64,000 nt of DNA, taken from NCBI RefSeq assembly GCF_040581485.1, contig NC_090132.1, positions 4,041,001 to 4,105,000 on the forward strand. The letters are read 5' to 3'. Positions 1 to 20,400 of the stretch are shown here, piece after piece (positions within the stretch are counted from its first letter, which is position 1; every line of letters begins with the position of its first letter). The notes below the pieces were generated by a model. The model had not been told where the DNA came from. It saw only the letters and a program-made list of their open reading frames with translations, and did not search any database. The DNA comes from Linepithema humile (Eukaryota; Arthropoda; Insecta; Hymenoptera; Formicidae). A program made the position numbers and the translations under genes.

Positions 1-1079
1 GACGAGTGGTAATAATCGCGACGCGACTATCTCAATTTTTCGCACTTCGATAAGTTTCTATCGAGGAGCTGTCCACAGTGCAATGTCGTGTGCACGTGAA
101 TGCACTCGAAATGCGTATTCGCGCGCGTCGGAGATTGCACTTCTTCGGTCATTGATCCAGAACATGGAGAACGTAACGATTCTCTCCTCGTCACATTGCT
201 CGATTCAGCGTACAGGTCAATGAAATGGGATATCGATATCGCGAAGAACTACGCGCACGCCTCGATTATCCTCGTGACTACGTCAGCAGCGATGAAGGAC
301 TTTACCGTGCATCTCCAGATAACCGCGCGACCTTCGCGATCCTCCGGATATTTTGTTGATCGTTTCAAGTAATACGGATTTGTTCACATCGTTTCACACC
401 CGTCCGGGTCCAGAGTGCAAAGATCGATATGGTTTCTTCCGATCAATTGGAAATGATACGTTCAAATCGCTCGATATCACGTTGATTCCTTTCTTTGAAA
501 AACCCAGTTTTTTTATGACTGGTAAGAAAAATCGAAATTGAATCCGCTGCTCGTTAATAAGTTTTCGCGAACTGGTGCAAATTTACAAATCCGTTTATAA
601 TATAATGTAACATTGAAAAGAGATAATATTATCAATATTGGTGGTTTATAAAAATTGATACTTAAAACTTTTCAAAATGTGATATCTAAAAGAGATTTTG
701 TGATTCCTAAAAAGAAAAATTTATTTCAGCTAAAGCATTTTCAAACGATGATAAAGTTAGTTGTTCATAACATCTGAGGGATTTTAATATTAAAAGAATT
801 TCAGTATTATTGATAACTTCAGCTGATAAAAATTAAGATAGATTTTACAATGTGCAATATCATTTATCGTTTCCTTTTATTACGATTAAAAGATCGATAA
901 AAGAAATAAAATGTCACCGGCTTGAGCAACAAAACAATTACTCGATCTCGATGGAGACAAAAATCAGTAATCAACTTGATCGATGATAAAAGGAAAAAAA
1001 AAAACGGACCGCGCACCAAGTCCGTACCCTTTATGTGACCGTTCATAAGAGGTGAACGACCGCAGACTTCTCCGGAGAA
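1..1079. other. Non-coding, no gene seen
   Basis: Moderate GC to about 350, then AT-rich. The short ORFs at 100-541 show no recognisable motif or splice context. The first GGTGAACGACC copy is at 1051. Confidence 0.6.
1051..1061 (+). promoter_or_regulatory. GGTGAACGACC motif, copy 1
   Basis: Exact 11-mer with GGT/ACC dyad arms around GAACG. A related inverted word, GTGACCGTTCAT, lies just upstream (1035-1046). Function unknown; listed because of its repetition in this region. Confidence 0.4.
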
Positions 1080-1560
1080 AATCGTCATGCCCCGCTCTCA
1101 ACCCCCTCCTCGTGCCCCCCTTCTATTTTGCCTCGCCAAACGTGAATGCACGTTGTGGACGCTGAAACGACATCCTGGAAAAATTAGAAATGCATCGTGG
1201 TGTCACATCTCGCGCGCGCGCGCGAGTGAAAGAACGGGGCGCGAAGGTAGGGAACGAGAAGAGCGGCGGAAGTGACTCGAGATACGTTTCAATAGACGAA
1301 GAAGAGGAAGTGAATGATGCCGAAGAGAAGAGGACGCGCAACCTGCGATGACGAGGACGAGGAAAGGAACAGACGAAGAAACGCGGTCTACGCTCTGTCT
1401 GTGATCGGACGGCAAGGGTGAACGACCGTCCATGTGGAGGACGTGTGTCGGCGCTACTCCCTTCCCGTCCGAAGAAGCATCGCGCCGCTACCGATGACGG
1501 ACGAGCCAGCGCAGGACGCTGACGCCGCGCCATGAAGAGCCGATCACGATCACGTATCGC
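1080..1560. promoter_or_regulatory. CpG-rich patch
   Basis: GC- and CpG-rich, with (CG)n near 1210-1224 and GA-rich sequence at 1230-1380. It is open in several frames because stops are rare in GC-rich DNA; none looks like a protein. A regulatory region or promoter is possible. It carries motif copy 2. Confidence 0.3.
1417..1427 (+). promoter_or_regulatory. GGTGAACGACC motif, copy 2
   Basis: Exact 11-mer within the CpG-rich patch at 1.1-1.55 kb, 366 bp from copy 1. Confidence 0.4.
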
Positions 1561-2870
1561 AGCGTGGCGCGATTCGCGGCATGTTAAATCGGTGGTGGCC
1601 GATGAAATGGTATGCGACGCGAGGATTTCGCGCGTTGGAAATCGGGGAGAGTTTGGCGACGCGCGCCTGGATTTCTCGCACGAGAGCGGCGACGTTGCGA
1701 GAGACCCGACGCCGCGAAGAGACGGTTCAGTCCAAGAATTTCACTGCACGCAAAAGAGACCGGGGAGCTCTCGTTGTCGTGCTTTGTAAATGTCAATTTT
1801 TCTAAATAAAGGAAAATAAAGGAAAAAAAAATGGATCAAAAGCTTTGAAAGCTGTGATAGCCTCTCTTAGGTGTAAAATAAAAAAGCCGCGCTGCGCATC
1901 TGCGCCCGTGGAAGTCTTACGATCGGTCATTGCCCTCCTCGTGAAGCAGACGGTATTCAAACTGTAACAATTGATGGAAATGATTTGCGAGTTACGATTG
2001 GTCCTAATTACGCCAGGGATCAAAAGTGCCCGCCACGAGCAAGTAATTACGGCCGAAAATTTGAAGTGGGAGGGCACGAACGGAGGAGACACTTGTACCG
2101 CAATTGTACGGCCGCGGCTTATTATCCGTGCGAAAAAAAAAGGAGGCGAAGCGAGTAGGTTAATCACCCTCCCCGGCGCGAGAGAGATGCATTCCTAAGG
2201 CCGCTAATAAATGCTAATCCCGCCAACGATGATTTACATAAGTTGCGTTCCGCGCAACAATGGCATTCTATCGCGCGCCTTTACTAGCGCAAGTGCCGCG
2301 CATTAGATGCACACTGTGCAAAAGCAGCAGGTCCATAATTCCTCGCGCGTACCAATAAGCGCATCCAACATTCTTCTTCCTTAACGAATTCGCGGCGGTT
2401 GACTTAACCGGTGCTCTATGTACCAATAGAATTCACCGAGATACACGTAGCCGGCGCTTTCTGGTCACGTATGTGCCTCATAACACCGCAGGTCGTTCAC
2501 CTGCCAATTGACACAGATGCCGATTGTTATCTAAGCCATTCTGATAATGAACTTGCTTCGATAAGTGTTCGATAACTTTCCAAAAAGTAGTACAAGTCAT
2601 CGATATGACAAATAAAGACCGATGGCAGATAACGAAATCAATGTCGGAGATACAACATAGGCGATTTAAAAAGCTTATCTTCTTCGTTCTCCCTTATTGA
2701 AGACAAACGTGCGACTTAATTTTCCCGCGAGATTTGCAATTTTATCCAACGTATCGAATAGCGCGTATCTAACCAGCCGAGGCTTTCGCTCGTGCGGTTT
2801 AATGATGAAATGAAATTTTCAGGTAAATGAGCTGTGAAAAAACCCGATCGGTTGATAAAAAAATCGGTGG
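1561..2870. other. Non-coding with moderate GC, no gene seen
   Basis: Mixed sequence holding motif copy 3 at 2491. ORFs up to 121 codons at 1802-2167 have no family resemblance. Confidence 0.5.
2491..2501 (-). promoter_or_regulatory. GGTGAACGACC motif, copy 3
   Basis: Exact 11-mer on the minus strand. The dyad extends here to GCAGGT-GAACG-ACCTGC, 6-bp arms around the fixed centre. Confidence 0.4.
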
Positions 2871-3300
2871 CATTTCCTGATTCCCTCGCGCGCGACGCCG
2901 GCGTCGGCGTCGGCGGACCAGCGCGAACGGGCCCACGGCGAGCGCCCGGCAAAAGGAGAGGCCAGCGACTAGAGCGGCGCTACTATGTGCGCTCCATACG
3001 ACGCACGGCGGGTACACAAGTAGAAGGTGGTGGCTGCCGTAGGAGGAGGTGGGACACACATCTGGAATGTATGTAAGGTAAGCGGCATCCGGGCAATGCC
3101 CTCGCATGTAAACAATCAGAAATTGCAGCCCCGGTTTCAACGAGTAAGCGGGCACCGCTCACGTGTGTCGTATTTGCGTTTATGCGCGATCGATCGGCGG
3201 CTATTGCCGCTCTACGCGCGTACGTGTGTGTACGTGTGTGACTCGCGCGTGCATACCAGACCGCTCATTTATCGCGCTCATTGCACCTAGCCGATACTTC
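2871..3300. promoter_or_regulatory. CpG-rich patch with a possible donor
   Basis: GCGACGCCGGCGTCGGCGTC-type sequence at 2889-2915, and TGTAAG|GTAAGC at 3078, which could be the end of a non-coding first exon. No coding frame is convincing. Confidence 0.25.
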
Positions 3301-6300
3301 GTCCGGTTGCTCGATCACGCGAGCTTCTAATTGAGGGGTATCGAACAATTACTGAAAGGTGGACACGCCGCCGATATCCTTTTTTTCTTAAATATTCGCT
3401 CTATTCCTGGGAAAACAACGTGCTATACTCTTTCCCGCTTCCGCAATAGCGGTATACGCGATAATTCCTCGATACTAGCAACTAATGTGGACGTTGCAAA
3501 AACTTAAACAAGACTGACCGAACTTTTTCGTTGTACTGATAATTAAAGAAAATATTTTTTTTGCTGTAGATAAACATCTTAATTTTATTTTACAATTTAA
3601 CTTTCAATATATTAAGGAAAAAAAGAAAACGCAAATTTATGCTAGTTATGTTTACTGGACGAGTTTTTTAATATGTCTTTAATAAAAAGAAAAAGTCGTT
3701 TATTCTCTGTCTATGAGTCTCTCGAGAGTGAAAAACGTTATACAAACATCGTTTGTCAACCAAAGCATTTATAGCGCGACACGTCCTGCTGTATTTGCGA
3801 ATAAAGTCTGTCCAACTATTTGCACTCATTTGCGTTTTTTTAATTATGAAGACGAGTATCATTTTAACATTAGTAATGCAAAAATTATTATTACTATTAA
3901 CAAAGTATCTAATCCAAATATAATCAATCTCATTAAAATAATAAGCACACTGAAATAAAATAGCGCACAAAACTCAGTAATCAATTATTAATTGTAGCGT
4001 AAAATTTATATAATAATTGATTAAATGATATTTACATAATAACAATATATAACATAGTATTATTTAAATTATAATAATTACAAAAATTCTATACAAAAGT
4101 CTGATATCACTCATAAAGCGTTCGTCAAAAAAGATGCCAAATATTGTGCATTCAGCTCGCAGAGAAAGATGTAAGATTTATCGCAGAAAAATAATGCGGA
4201 TGCTTGCATACTAACTAAGCGCGGTTATGCTTAGACGTGCATTTAACCTAGAGCCGAAAGATTTACTACCTCTCACTCGCGGGAGCTCTAGTTCTCGAAG
4301 TCTCGCGTACTAAGGACCTTCGGTCGTTGAACCCGAACGCTCGATTGACGATAAATGAAAAGCATATCGCATATCGCGTGTCTCGTTACACCGTCGACAA
4401 CACGTGAAATGTTACGGTCAGATATAACCAGCGTTATTGGGCGCATTGAATTTAATTACGGCAATAAGTAACGGCTCTATTCCTTTGTTTCTAATCGTTA
4501 AAAATTAAAATTGAAAATAAAAAAAATCAAAGCTAAAAATTAAAATTAAGAGAGTACAGTATTGATTAATTTAATGTAAAATTTATCATTGCAATTTACG
4601 CTCTTTGTATGACATATTTGTTATCAATTCTTGAAATCTCCGACAGAAAGAAACGATCACTTATCTTATTTTATTATATTATACATATAAATTTTTTATA
4701 TTTTATTAAATTTTATAAAAATGTTCACATAAGTATGATTCTTAATAGAAATATATATAAACTTCATTTGAAAAATTTGAAGATTAAAGTTAAAATACTT
4801 ATATCGTCAGCACAAATTATACTTTAAATACGCTTTTAATTTATTATCGCAGCCATTTTCAGTTTGGAAACAATATTCTCCAAAATTTGTTGCAATTTAT
4901 TGTCACATTTGTGAAATTGTATTTTCTTTGTGCCTTATATTATACTATAATTTTGAATTTGCTTTTTCAATTGTGCTAAGAGAGTTAAAAGGTGATCGGG
5001 AGGGGAAGCGGTCAGTTCGTCTTAATTCATCTCTGCTACATCTCGAATAAAGTAGCCTGCATCTCTCCCGGCATTGAACCGCCGTATGTGGGTCAGAGTG
5101 GGACTCGGTAAATGTACCGGTACCCGCTGTAGTACACACAATAATCATACCGTAATCTTAAACAGTTGACATTGTCGACTTAAATCGGCCCACGCACGGC
5201 ACGCCCTTCCATTGCACGCGATTTATCGTCATCTCCGCTTGTATTTTGAAGGTGCATGTTTAACGGGAACAATATCTACGCCATATGCGTTTGGACAGGA
5301 CTTCCGTTCGAAAAGATTTTCGTGGGAAGAAAAGACTCAAGAAAGTAGCGAACGAGTATTTATTCTGTTTTATTTATCCAGAAAATATGATGCATGTACT
5401 ATCAACTTTTCTACAAACTTTTCTTTCATATTCCAATCAATCAATTCTTTTACGTTGTTATGAAAAAAAAAAAACACTACATGAGGTAGCAGAATATGGA
5501 ACTTTTTTTAAATGACTTTTTGATAGACTTTAATCAACAAATTAGACAAATTTTGATATATGTTCGAGAGCAAATTTTAAAAATAAATTATAAATGATAC
5601 GCGACACTTTTTTTTGTTTACAAACAGGTTCTAGCAGCTTTCAGTGCCAGAAAAAAGAAATACAGGTACGAATTAAATTAACAATTTGCATAATTGCCAG
5701 TAAAAATAAGATCTTTCGGATTCGGATGGAGTAAGGGACGTAACGGAGCGTCTCGATGGACGCCTCGCAAAAATTCACCGTGTGCTAATCCAACAGGTTT
5801 CGTTTCTAACGGCTAATAACGGGCCTAGGTGGTTTTGGGGAGTCCGTTATTCCTCTCATGGCATACTGCTCGGACATTCGTCTGTCAGAAAATCGGGTCG
5901 ACCCTCACTGATAACCTCGTTGCATATTGCTATTATGCCCGAAGTTCGCGTAATGACCCGCATTTAGCGATTCCTAGATTTGCATTTAGCAATAAAGACC
6001 GAAACCTTTCAGCTCTTTGTATTGCATTCTTAAAACTTCTCCATAGAACTCTTGTTATCCCATAATCTCTAATCACATTCATAGAATTCTCAGAAATTCA
6101 TTATTATGATGCAGAAATATCTTATCACATTTGACATTCTTACATCCTTTAGTTGCACATTTCGATACATTCTCATATTCGATACATACATTCGATACAT
6201 TCCACGTCGCTCGATACATTCGACGTTTCTAGATAGTTATTTGTAAATTAAATTATCGAACTAAATGTAAAATAAAAATATAACTAACAAAGATAACTTG

Positions 6301-8980
6301 TAAAAGAGTTTCTTGTGAAAACACAAATTATATATCATATAATTTCATACTAATATCATAAAAATAATATCATACTATTAAAAAAATATTTGTTTTAAAG
6401 TATATATTCATATATACGACAGATTTTTTATTCCTTTAAGATATTATAGATCAATTTCGGGAAAAGGTGAATGACACCTTGTCGATAAAAATATATTCAT
6501 GACGCAAGAACTTTATCGGTCACATTCGACAGCCAAATCTGTCGGCTTTATCTTTATAATTATTTGGAAGTTATTAGCGCATTGAATCGTGCAAAACAAA
6601 TATTCAAGTATTTTCGAATCTGTTTTAGTCTTGAGTGTTTAATGCTTGTGAAGATTTCAGAATATCGGCCGGCTTATCGGACACATTTCACGAGGTTATC
6701 ACATTTACCTTTTCAATCAGTATGCAATAATGGCTTCCAATTGAGAACGCCATTGATGACTTTTTCGTGCACGTTTTATAACGAAATATAAGGGAATTAT
6801 CAACAATATTGTATTACACAATATTGAACTGACATTTGTACCGATAAAAAAAGAAAGATAACGTTAAAACTTAAACGGCGTGAAAAATGACGCTTCTTGT
6901 AATTTTCAATTGCACGATTATTCAAATTGCTAACATATCTTTATCATGAATCATAGAACACTGGTATAAATAATTCGTATATATTCAGAATCTTCTAGAT
7001 TGTTAATATTTTTTAAGAATTTTAAATTTTTATATTTTTTATTTAAAAGTAACAATTTATAAAATAATTGTGCATAATAATCTTCTTTCAAACTTCTATT
7101 ATGAAAAAATAAACTTAAGATTTTTGTATAGGTTATAATTTTTGATGCAATAGAATACATCATTATTATAACATCACATTACACGTTAAAAACAGAATAA
7201 ATATTATTGCATACAAAGTTATTCAATAAAATATATTTTTCTTATTTTTTTCATAAAAGACGCGTATTGCAAAATTTGAAATTTGATTTGTATTTCAATT
7301 GATAGAATCCTTAAGTTATCGTACATTGCACTTCGTCGCGAGAGCAGATGCTGCACTCCGATAATTGCCAAATTGCCGATTGCGATTGAGTGGCGAAATT
7401 TAAAAGCAACACATGATAAAATAATGCTCGATAAGCAAAATGACAAATATGTTGCGTCAGTTAATAAACAAAATTGAAGTAGATAATCGAAACAGCATCG
7501 ATACAGCCAAAATTTATTGCTAAAAGGTCACCGTTAAAACAACATGATAAATACCCGATTGATTAATACAATCGAACAAGTTAAATTAGATATTGCGTGG
7601 GATCGAAATTCAATGCGTTTACAAACACAGAGGGATGATCAGTACCGTATTACATTACCAAAAACTTCGACGTGTGCATGCGAAGACTTAACGCGTCGGC
7701 ACGCATCTTATCAGGCTCTTCATTAAAATTTTGAAAAATAATCATCATCGCGCCCGGTGTTTGCCCGGTGCAACGTCCTTTTCGATATTAAAAATAACGA
7801 TAACCCGACTAGCCTTCGAATTTTATTGAAGAAGTTGAACGACATTCCATCATTCGCGTTCTAACAAAGCAAAGAAAAATTATCGAGTTCCTTGATACGA
7901 TTTTTTAAACAGTTCTGAGAAATTCTCCCTTTAATCACGCGTAAGAACTTTGTTGAAAGTTGACTTTGAACTCTGTCAACGTCAGCGGATGACTAAATAG
8001 CGAATTTCCTAGAACTATGCAAACAGGTTGTCTCAATCGTTGCTGAACATTCGCCGTCATAATTTATATTTATAGAATAAAATATTATAATATGAAATCT
8101 CTACTTATTATCAATGCTAATTAAGTATGTTATACAATATTATATTAACGATCTGCGTTGAAAGTATTTTACGAGGCCAGTCGAAAAAAATATGTGACAA
8201 AAACAACTTGTACTTTCTACCGAAATTGTAAACATGTGAAAAGTAATAGACGCAGGCAACAGGTTGTAGAATTTAATTTTTATTTATCGATCGATCGTGA
8301 GAAAAAAATTCAAATAAATCAGTCGCACGCTCAAGGCTGCTGCGATCAAGGACGCTGCGATCAATGATCTTCCTATAAAGTGATTTTGTGAACGCCTCGA
8401 TCATCGAATCACGTCATCAATCATAGTGTATTTGTCTTTATGTGTTGTGAAACACGTGTGATACACGCCTTAAAAGACGTTTATGATCTTTAGCTAGGCG
8501 ACCATTTTATCGTCTACCTTCTCGTCTGTCCGTCCGTCTACCTAAACGCTGGCGCGCGACTATGATTAGTCTGGCACGCGAGGCGCAGCTGTAAAAAGAA
8601 CGATAACCTAAGGGCAAACTGGACTTAAACTTGCTTTAATGATATACTTCTTGTAATTAGCTCATATGCTAATTTTATGGTGAATCATAATGTATCTTTT
8701 TATAAGCTCTTTATAATCGTCCATAAAATGTGAATTTATTAACAAATAATTAAGGACATGTTAAATTAAAAAAAAAATTGTGTAAAATTTTTTAGAATTG
8801 TACCCCATCAAATCCATCTAGCGATTTAATTAATCAAACATTAAATCATTAAGTCTGCATTTATGAAATTTTTCTTTCAAAGCTTTTTAAAGCTCACTCT
8901 GCGCGAAATTGCAGGCACTATCGGTTCATTAACGGTCTATTAACGCTCTGGACAAAAAAAAAAAGAAAAACAATCCTACG
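3301..8980. other. AT-rich non-coding stretch
   Basis: No gene recognised. Small features only: degenerate ATTCGATACATT repeats at about 6165-6225, and a 14-bp repeat, GCTGCGATCAAGGA / GCTGCGATCAATGA, near 8337-8366. Confidence 0.6.
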
Positions 8981-9470
8981 CGACGAGCGCGCATCGAATC
9001 CGTAGAAGAAAACGAAGAAACCACCCGGGACTGACGTCGCGCATACTAATCGCGACGCGATCGCGCGGAATTTCGAACGCATCCCGTAGCGAGCGCACGT
9101 ACGATACGTCGCGCTCGCGCGCACGGCTTTCCTCGTAAACGAGGCATATTTTCCTCGTGACTCGTCGGCGATTCTCGCGGGAGAGATCGGGAGACGATAT
9201 ATTACGAGCACGTGTACTACGTGTGCGTACGTAACCGTCGAGATAATAGCGGGTGAAGGACCGAACGATGCGCCGGACGTATGAACCGGCCGGTCAGTCG
9301 CTCGCCCGTTACCATCACTGACCACTGCCAACGGGTCAATGACACCAAGTCTCGTTTGTAGCCGAAATTTTCGACCACCGCTGCGCATCGTGGACGATTG
9401 CCGCTATCGGGCCGATCGCGCGCAGTCCCTTTCTCTCTCCTCTCTCTCTTTCTCTCCTCCTTAAATCCTC
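8981..9470. promoter_or_regulatory. CpG-rich patch followed by a pyrimidine tract
   Basis: CGCGACG-type words dense at 8990-9300, then CT-rich sequence at 9425-9465. The 156-codon minus-strand frame (8918-9388) is low complexity in character and unsupported by splice or start context. Confidence 0.3.
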
Positions 9471-11270
9471 CATTAAATCTGCTCTCGGTAAAGCAACACC
9501 GAGCGACATTTTCACGCGAGTCTGCAGAGCTGATTCTTTATCGGCGTATCGATTCATATCTGCATTCATATCTGTATTCTTTTCGGTAAATGCTCGAATC
9601 ATATAATGCTCTGGAAACTACGCGGTTTTCGTATCAAGAACCGTCTTGGAACAAAATACATTATTCACTGGATATTCCATCGCTTGTCAATGGCTTCCAT
9701 TAAACCGCGATGATGTGAGAGCGTGTCGACGTTTTGTATTGTATAAAAAGTAGGTATGCAACACGCTTATGAAAATCGAACGGCGCGTGGCAGAATTTTT
9801 TTCAATGGCTTGATATGCAGAAATCGAATTCTGAGAGAAGAAAACAGGACAAAAAGAAAAGAAAATAGAAGAGACTATAAAACTTCTCCATTTATCTTCA
9901 CAATTTTTTATCATTACTCTTTTCTCGAATAATATTATTGTGTAAATAAAATTCTAATGTTTTTAATCATAATCCGTTCACGATATTAAAAGTATGCGAG
10001 TTCTGCGGTTGTAACTTTAGCATCCTTGAAAATTTGTGGATATACGTGGAAATTGCTTCCGTTTTAGCCGAAATTGTTAAACAGCTGTTGCCCGCGCTAC
10101 TATATTTATGCAAGAAAATATGCTTGCATCAACAATCATTTCCTCGTTCCTCGCACATAGCGCATTACATCTGTTAATAATGGGTCAAATTATGTAAGAC
10201 ACGTGTTTCGATTCGCGTTATCGATTGCTATTGCGGATTGTCAAACTCATCGGCGATTGCTGACGTTGCGCGTTGAAATCGCATCGGCCAGCAATACCCA
10301 AATTGCATTAGCTGCATTCCTACAGTCTTTTCCCAATAAGACACGGAATTGTTGCAACAAGTTCGATAAAATTGTTGCAACAATCGAGATATTGTGAAAT
10401 TGTTGCTGCCAATCACGCGACCTTCTAAAAATCTGTCGAAATTTTTATAAATAAAATTTCTTGCCAATTTTTAAACGCTCATATACTGCTTTTGTTGGCT
10501 AAAATTAGTTATTTTTACTAACTATTCAGCATTATTAACTATTTAGCAAGCCAAACAAAAATTATCAAATAATGATAGCCGATCGGTCGAATTCAAATAT
10601 AAAATTCAGCGACTGCATTATTTTGAAATTTTTTTTTTGGACCATTGATAAGATTGAAATCCAACACTGCAATCACAGTGTTATTTGATATCATAATACC
10701 ACATAATACGATACATCAATTATCAGTTGTGAAAAAATTGCGTTCATTTGTGCGCTGAAAATATAACATCGTGGACAAAGAGAAAAATTCTAATTGTAAA
10801 TTCGAAAATTTAGTTAACCGATCCGCGTACAAGCAGCACCAAAAGCCGGCGGATATTGTACGCGATATTTAGGTAAAATAACGGCACCACAACGATCTGG
10901 CTCACATCAAACATCTCGATATGTCAGCTATGCTCTCTTGCTTTTAACGCCATCGCTATACGCTTGCGAGATATCATTTTCTTTTTGTTACTTCGTGAAA
11001 AGCTTTTATAAGCTGCATGGCTGTAATCCACAACCAATAAAAAAACATAATTTTCACCTCTATATAATGATTTATATCGTACAAATTGATAAGCTTCAGT
11101 CACCATTTCATAATTTCATAACTCAATTGAGTGACGTCTTGTATTTTGCTGCGCAAACCTTCCGTCGCCGTGTGAATCGGACAGAGGCTTCTTCGCCAGA
11201 GGGGCGAAATCATTCTCCAAGTAAACAAATCTCAATCAAGCTTTATCATTAATTTCGGCAGAGGCGCATT
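9471..11270. other. Non-coding, no gene seen
   Basis: AT-rich with no recognisable ORF. GTTGCAACAA-type words repeat near 10350-10405. Confidence 0.6.
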
Positions 11271-11570
11271 GAAGAAGTTCGCGTCGCGAAATGGCGATAC
11301 GTGGCGGACAACGCCGGCGCTTTAAGCGCGCACGGCCCGACCGGCGGGGTGAACGACCGGCAAAGTGGCGTAAATGCCGCGCGCGGATGGCTAGGAGCCA
11401 CCGACGGGGCTTCGTCCTTCATTTATGAGCGACGACTCTCGTAGCCGACTGACCGAAAGCTCCGAATTCGGCGGCCCGGCTGCGCTCGGCGACGGGAGGA
11501 TGCGCCTCGCGTCTTTAATTCGCCGAGGTCGACGAACTCGCTTCTCTCAAAGGCCACCTTAGGGCGTCTC
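11271..11570. promoter_or_regulatory. CpG-rich patch with motif copy 4
   Basis: Dense CpG with no long ORF and no good splice pair. It looks like a conserved non-coding or promoter element. Confidence 0.3.
11348..11358 (+). promoter_or_regulatory. GGTGAACGACC motif, copy 4
   Basis: Exact 11-mer inside the CpG-rich patch at 11.27-11.56 kb, flanked by CCGGCGG on the left and GGCAAAG on the right. Confidence 0.4.
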
Positions 11571-13530
11571 CGTTTTCAGATCCGTCTCCGAGGTGCATCG
11601 TGCAATAATTTGGTGCGCATTCACGAGGGGAATGCACTCTTATCACCGATTGTTATTGCTCCCAATTCGATCAGCTGCACGTTATGCAATGAAAATACGT
11701 CAGGTTCAACAATAACGTTCTTTGAATTCGAGGAATTCGCTGCTGCAATATTATTTCCTCGTTAAACTTCGTCGTTAACGCGGGCTCATTCGGTAACATT
11801 CGTATGCTCGGGAAATTGGCGGTGGAGGAAATCGCGAAAAGGAGATCGGAGATCCACCTCGGAAAGGTGTGTTACAGAAGTAAGTCCGGTTTATCGATGA
11901 TCGATCGAATTCGCCACTCTCAGAGTTCAAAGACCTCTCCGCCAGATCCAGCGTGAGAAATTTACGAAACTTCCCTGATAGCCGTCGCCCAAATATCTTA
12001 TCAGTTATCTCACGAATAAAATTTTGCGATAAAAACAATTTAAGTCTAGTTTATATCTAGCGCTGTATTTGCTCTGCTCTTACGGTGACAGGTTCACGGA
12101 TGAGGTGAGGTGAACGACCTGAATTCGGTGAAATGAATTAAAGAGAAAGAGCGAGAAGGAGAGGGGGAGAAGGGAAGAAAGGAGGTGTCGAAGTGGGGCT
12201 CGCAGCTGCGATATCGACTAATCGATCAACTCTGTGAATTGAGTTCAAAGACTTTAAAAAGCTTACGAAATGATAATTGCTGGTTCAAGTACGTAATGAA
12301 CAAGATCAACGAAGGCGAATTAATGAACTCAAAAATCAATAATCGATAATTGATTGAATCAGCTGATATAGCCGTCTTCTTTTCAGAGTAATGATCTGTC
12401 CTGATTTTTTTTTCAACTTATTAACTTGGAAATTCAATGGAAGACTCACAACTGCTTGACTCCGCTTATTGCTTCTTAATATTATTTATAAATGTAGAGC
12501 AATATTTCACAATACATTATTCTCGTTTACACAATTTCATTATGAGACTACAGTGAATAATAATATCATTAAAAATTTTTATTCTACGGTTGTATGTGCA
12601 GGAGTTGTTGTTTATCTAAAATTATAATTAAATATTAGCTGAGAAGACTCTACAAGAAAATAGAAGTATATAAAGAATTCTTACATAAATCTTAAAGAAA
12701 AAGTTTATCAGCAAGACAAATTTCTTGACATCGATTTGACATGATTTAATTTAATCCATATTCACGAGTGCGAATACACGTATGCGAATAATTTTATTTT
12801 AGTATTCAATATCTCTATAAATTCTTGTGCCTTGTCTTCTGAATCCCAGCGATAAATTCGGAGATCGACGACCGGTTAAGGAGTGGACAAATAACGATTC
12901 TATTTGGCGACACGAGGACGTCGGTGAGAAGGGCGCATCGTCACATAAGAGTTATGTCACGATCTATTCAGCGCAATAACTCTCTCTCCTTGTCTCTCCT
13001 CTTATTCCTCCCCCCCCCCATTTTTTGTAACTTCTTCTAAACAATATTTAATCTGAAGTTCTACTACGTAGTTCGAGAGGATCGGCGACACTCGATCGAG
13101 TGGGAGCGAATCAATATATTTATGAGTGTTATTTAAACGGACGCTTGAAGTAAATACAGACAAACAGATTACGTATAGAGAATTGATGTCGTGTCAAAAT
13201 AACTCTGTAGAGTTGTGTAGTTGTGTAATTTTTTCTATCAAACATATAAAGATATTTTTCTGCTGATATATTATATGTATAAATTATTGTTGTATGTTTA
13301 ATTATTCATACAAATTACACTAAATGCACCATTAAGATTAAATTATGTATTAAATAATGAAAATCAATTCTTGAATCTGCGGACTTATAAATTTTAAATT
13401 TGTGCTGGCTACGTTTGTTTTGTCTGCACGAATACCCGCTACTTTCATCTATAAAACTCGTAAAATAAAATATTTTAAAAATCACGGAAGGATTATGAGT
13501 CAAGGATTATTTAAAACAACCTGGGGCCGT
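11571..13530. other. Non-coding with motif copy 5 and a purine tract
   Basis: Holds the motif at 12109 and a GA/GGA-rich tract at 12138-12187. No gene recognised. Confidence 0.5.
12109..12119 (+). promoter_or_regulatory. GGTGAACGACC motif, copy 5
   Basis: Exact 11-mer with arms extended to AGGT/ACCT. A purine-rich tract (12138-12187) follows 20 bp downstream. Confidence 0.4.
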
Positions 13531-13930
13531 AAATCACGCCGATAGAGAGGCCCGGAAAGCGGGGGTTCGACGCGGCCCGACGCAATGAAGGGGCCTGAAA
13601 GCCTGGAGCGCTCGAGTCACGTGCGCGCACAGACACCTTTAGGGGCGCGTACTCACGCGCGAAATGTCGCTCGAGCGCGCGGCAGCGAAAGGCTCGCGTG
13701 CGCAGCACCGGGTAAAAGACGGCGTCGCCGCGGCTGAACTAGGCAGGGGGCAATGCACCTGCGACAATAACAACAACAACGTATACGCCGCGAACGGAGA
13801 AGGTGAGGGGGCCCTCCTACTCGCATCGCGAACGCTCATGCCATTCAGACCGCGATCGTCGGCATCTACGCCCCCATATAAAGGCTGCCGAGATTCCCGC
13901 GATGGATCGCTTGCATCATTGCTGGATTCC
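13531..13930. promoter_or_regulatory. CpG-rich patch with a TATA-like box
   Basis: CpG-dense to about 13870. CCCCCATATAAAGGCTG places TATAAA at 13877-13882 on the + strand, with a possible start site about 30 bp on (TTGCATCATTGC). No downstream gene is recognised, so a core promoter is only a possibility. Confidence 0.25.
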
Positions 13931-20400
<6,470 letters not shown>

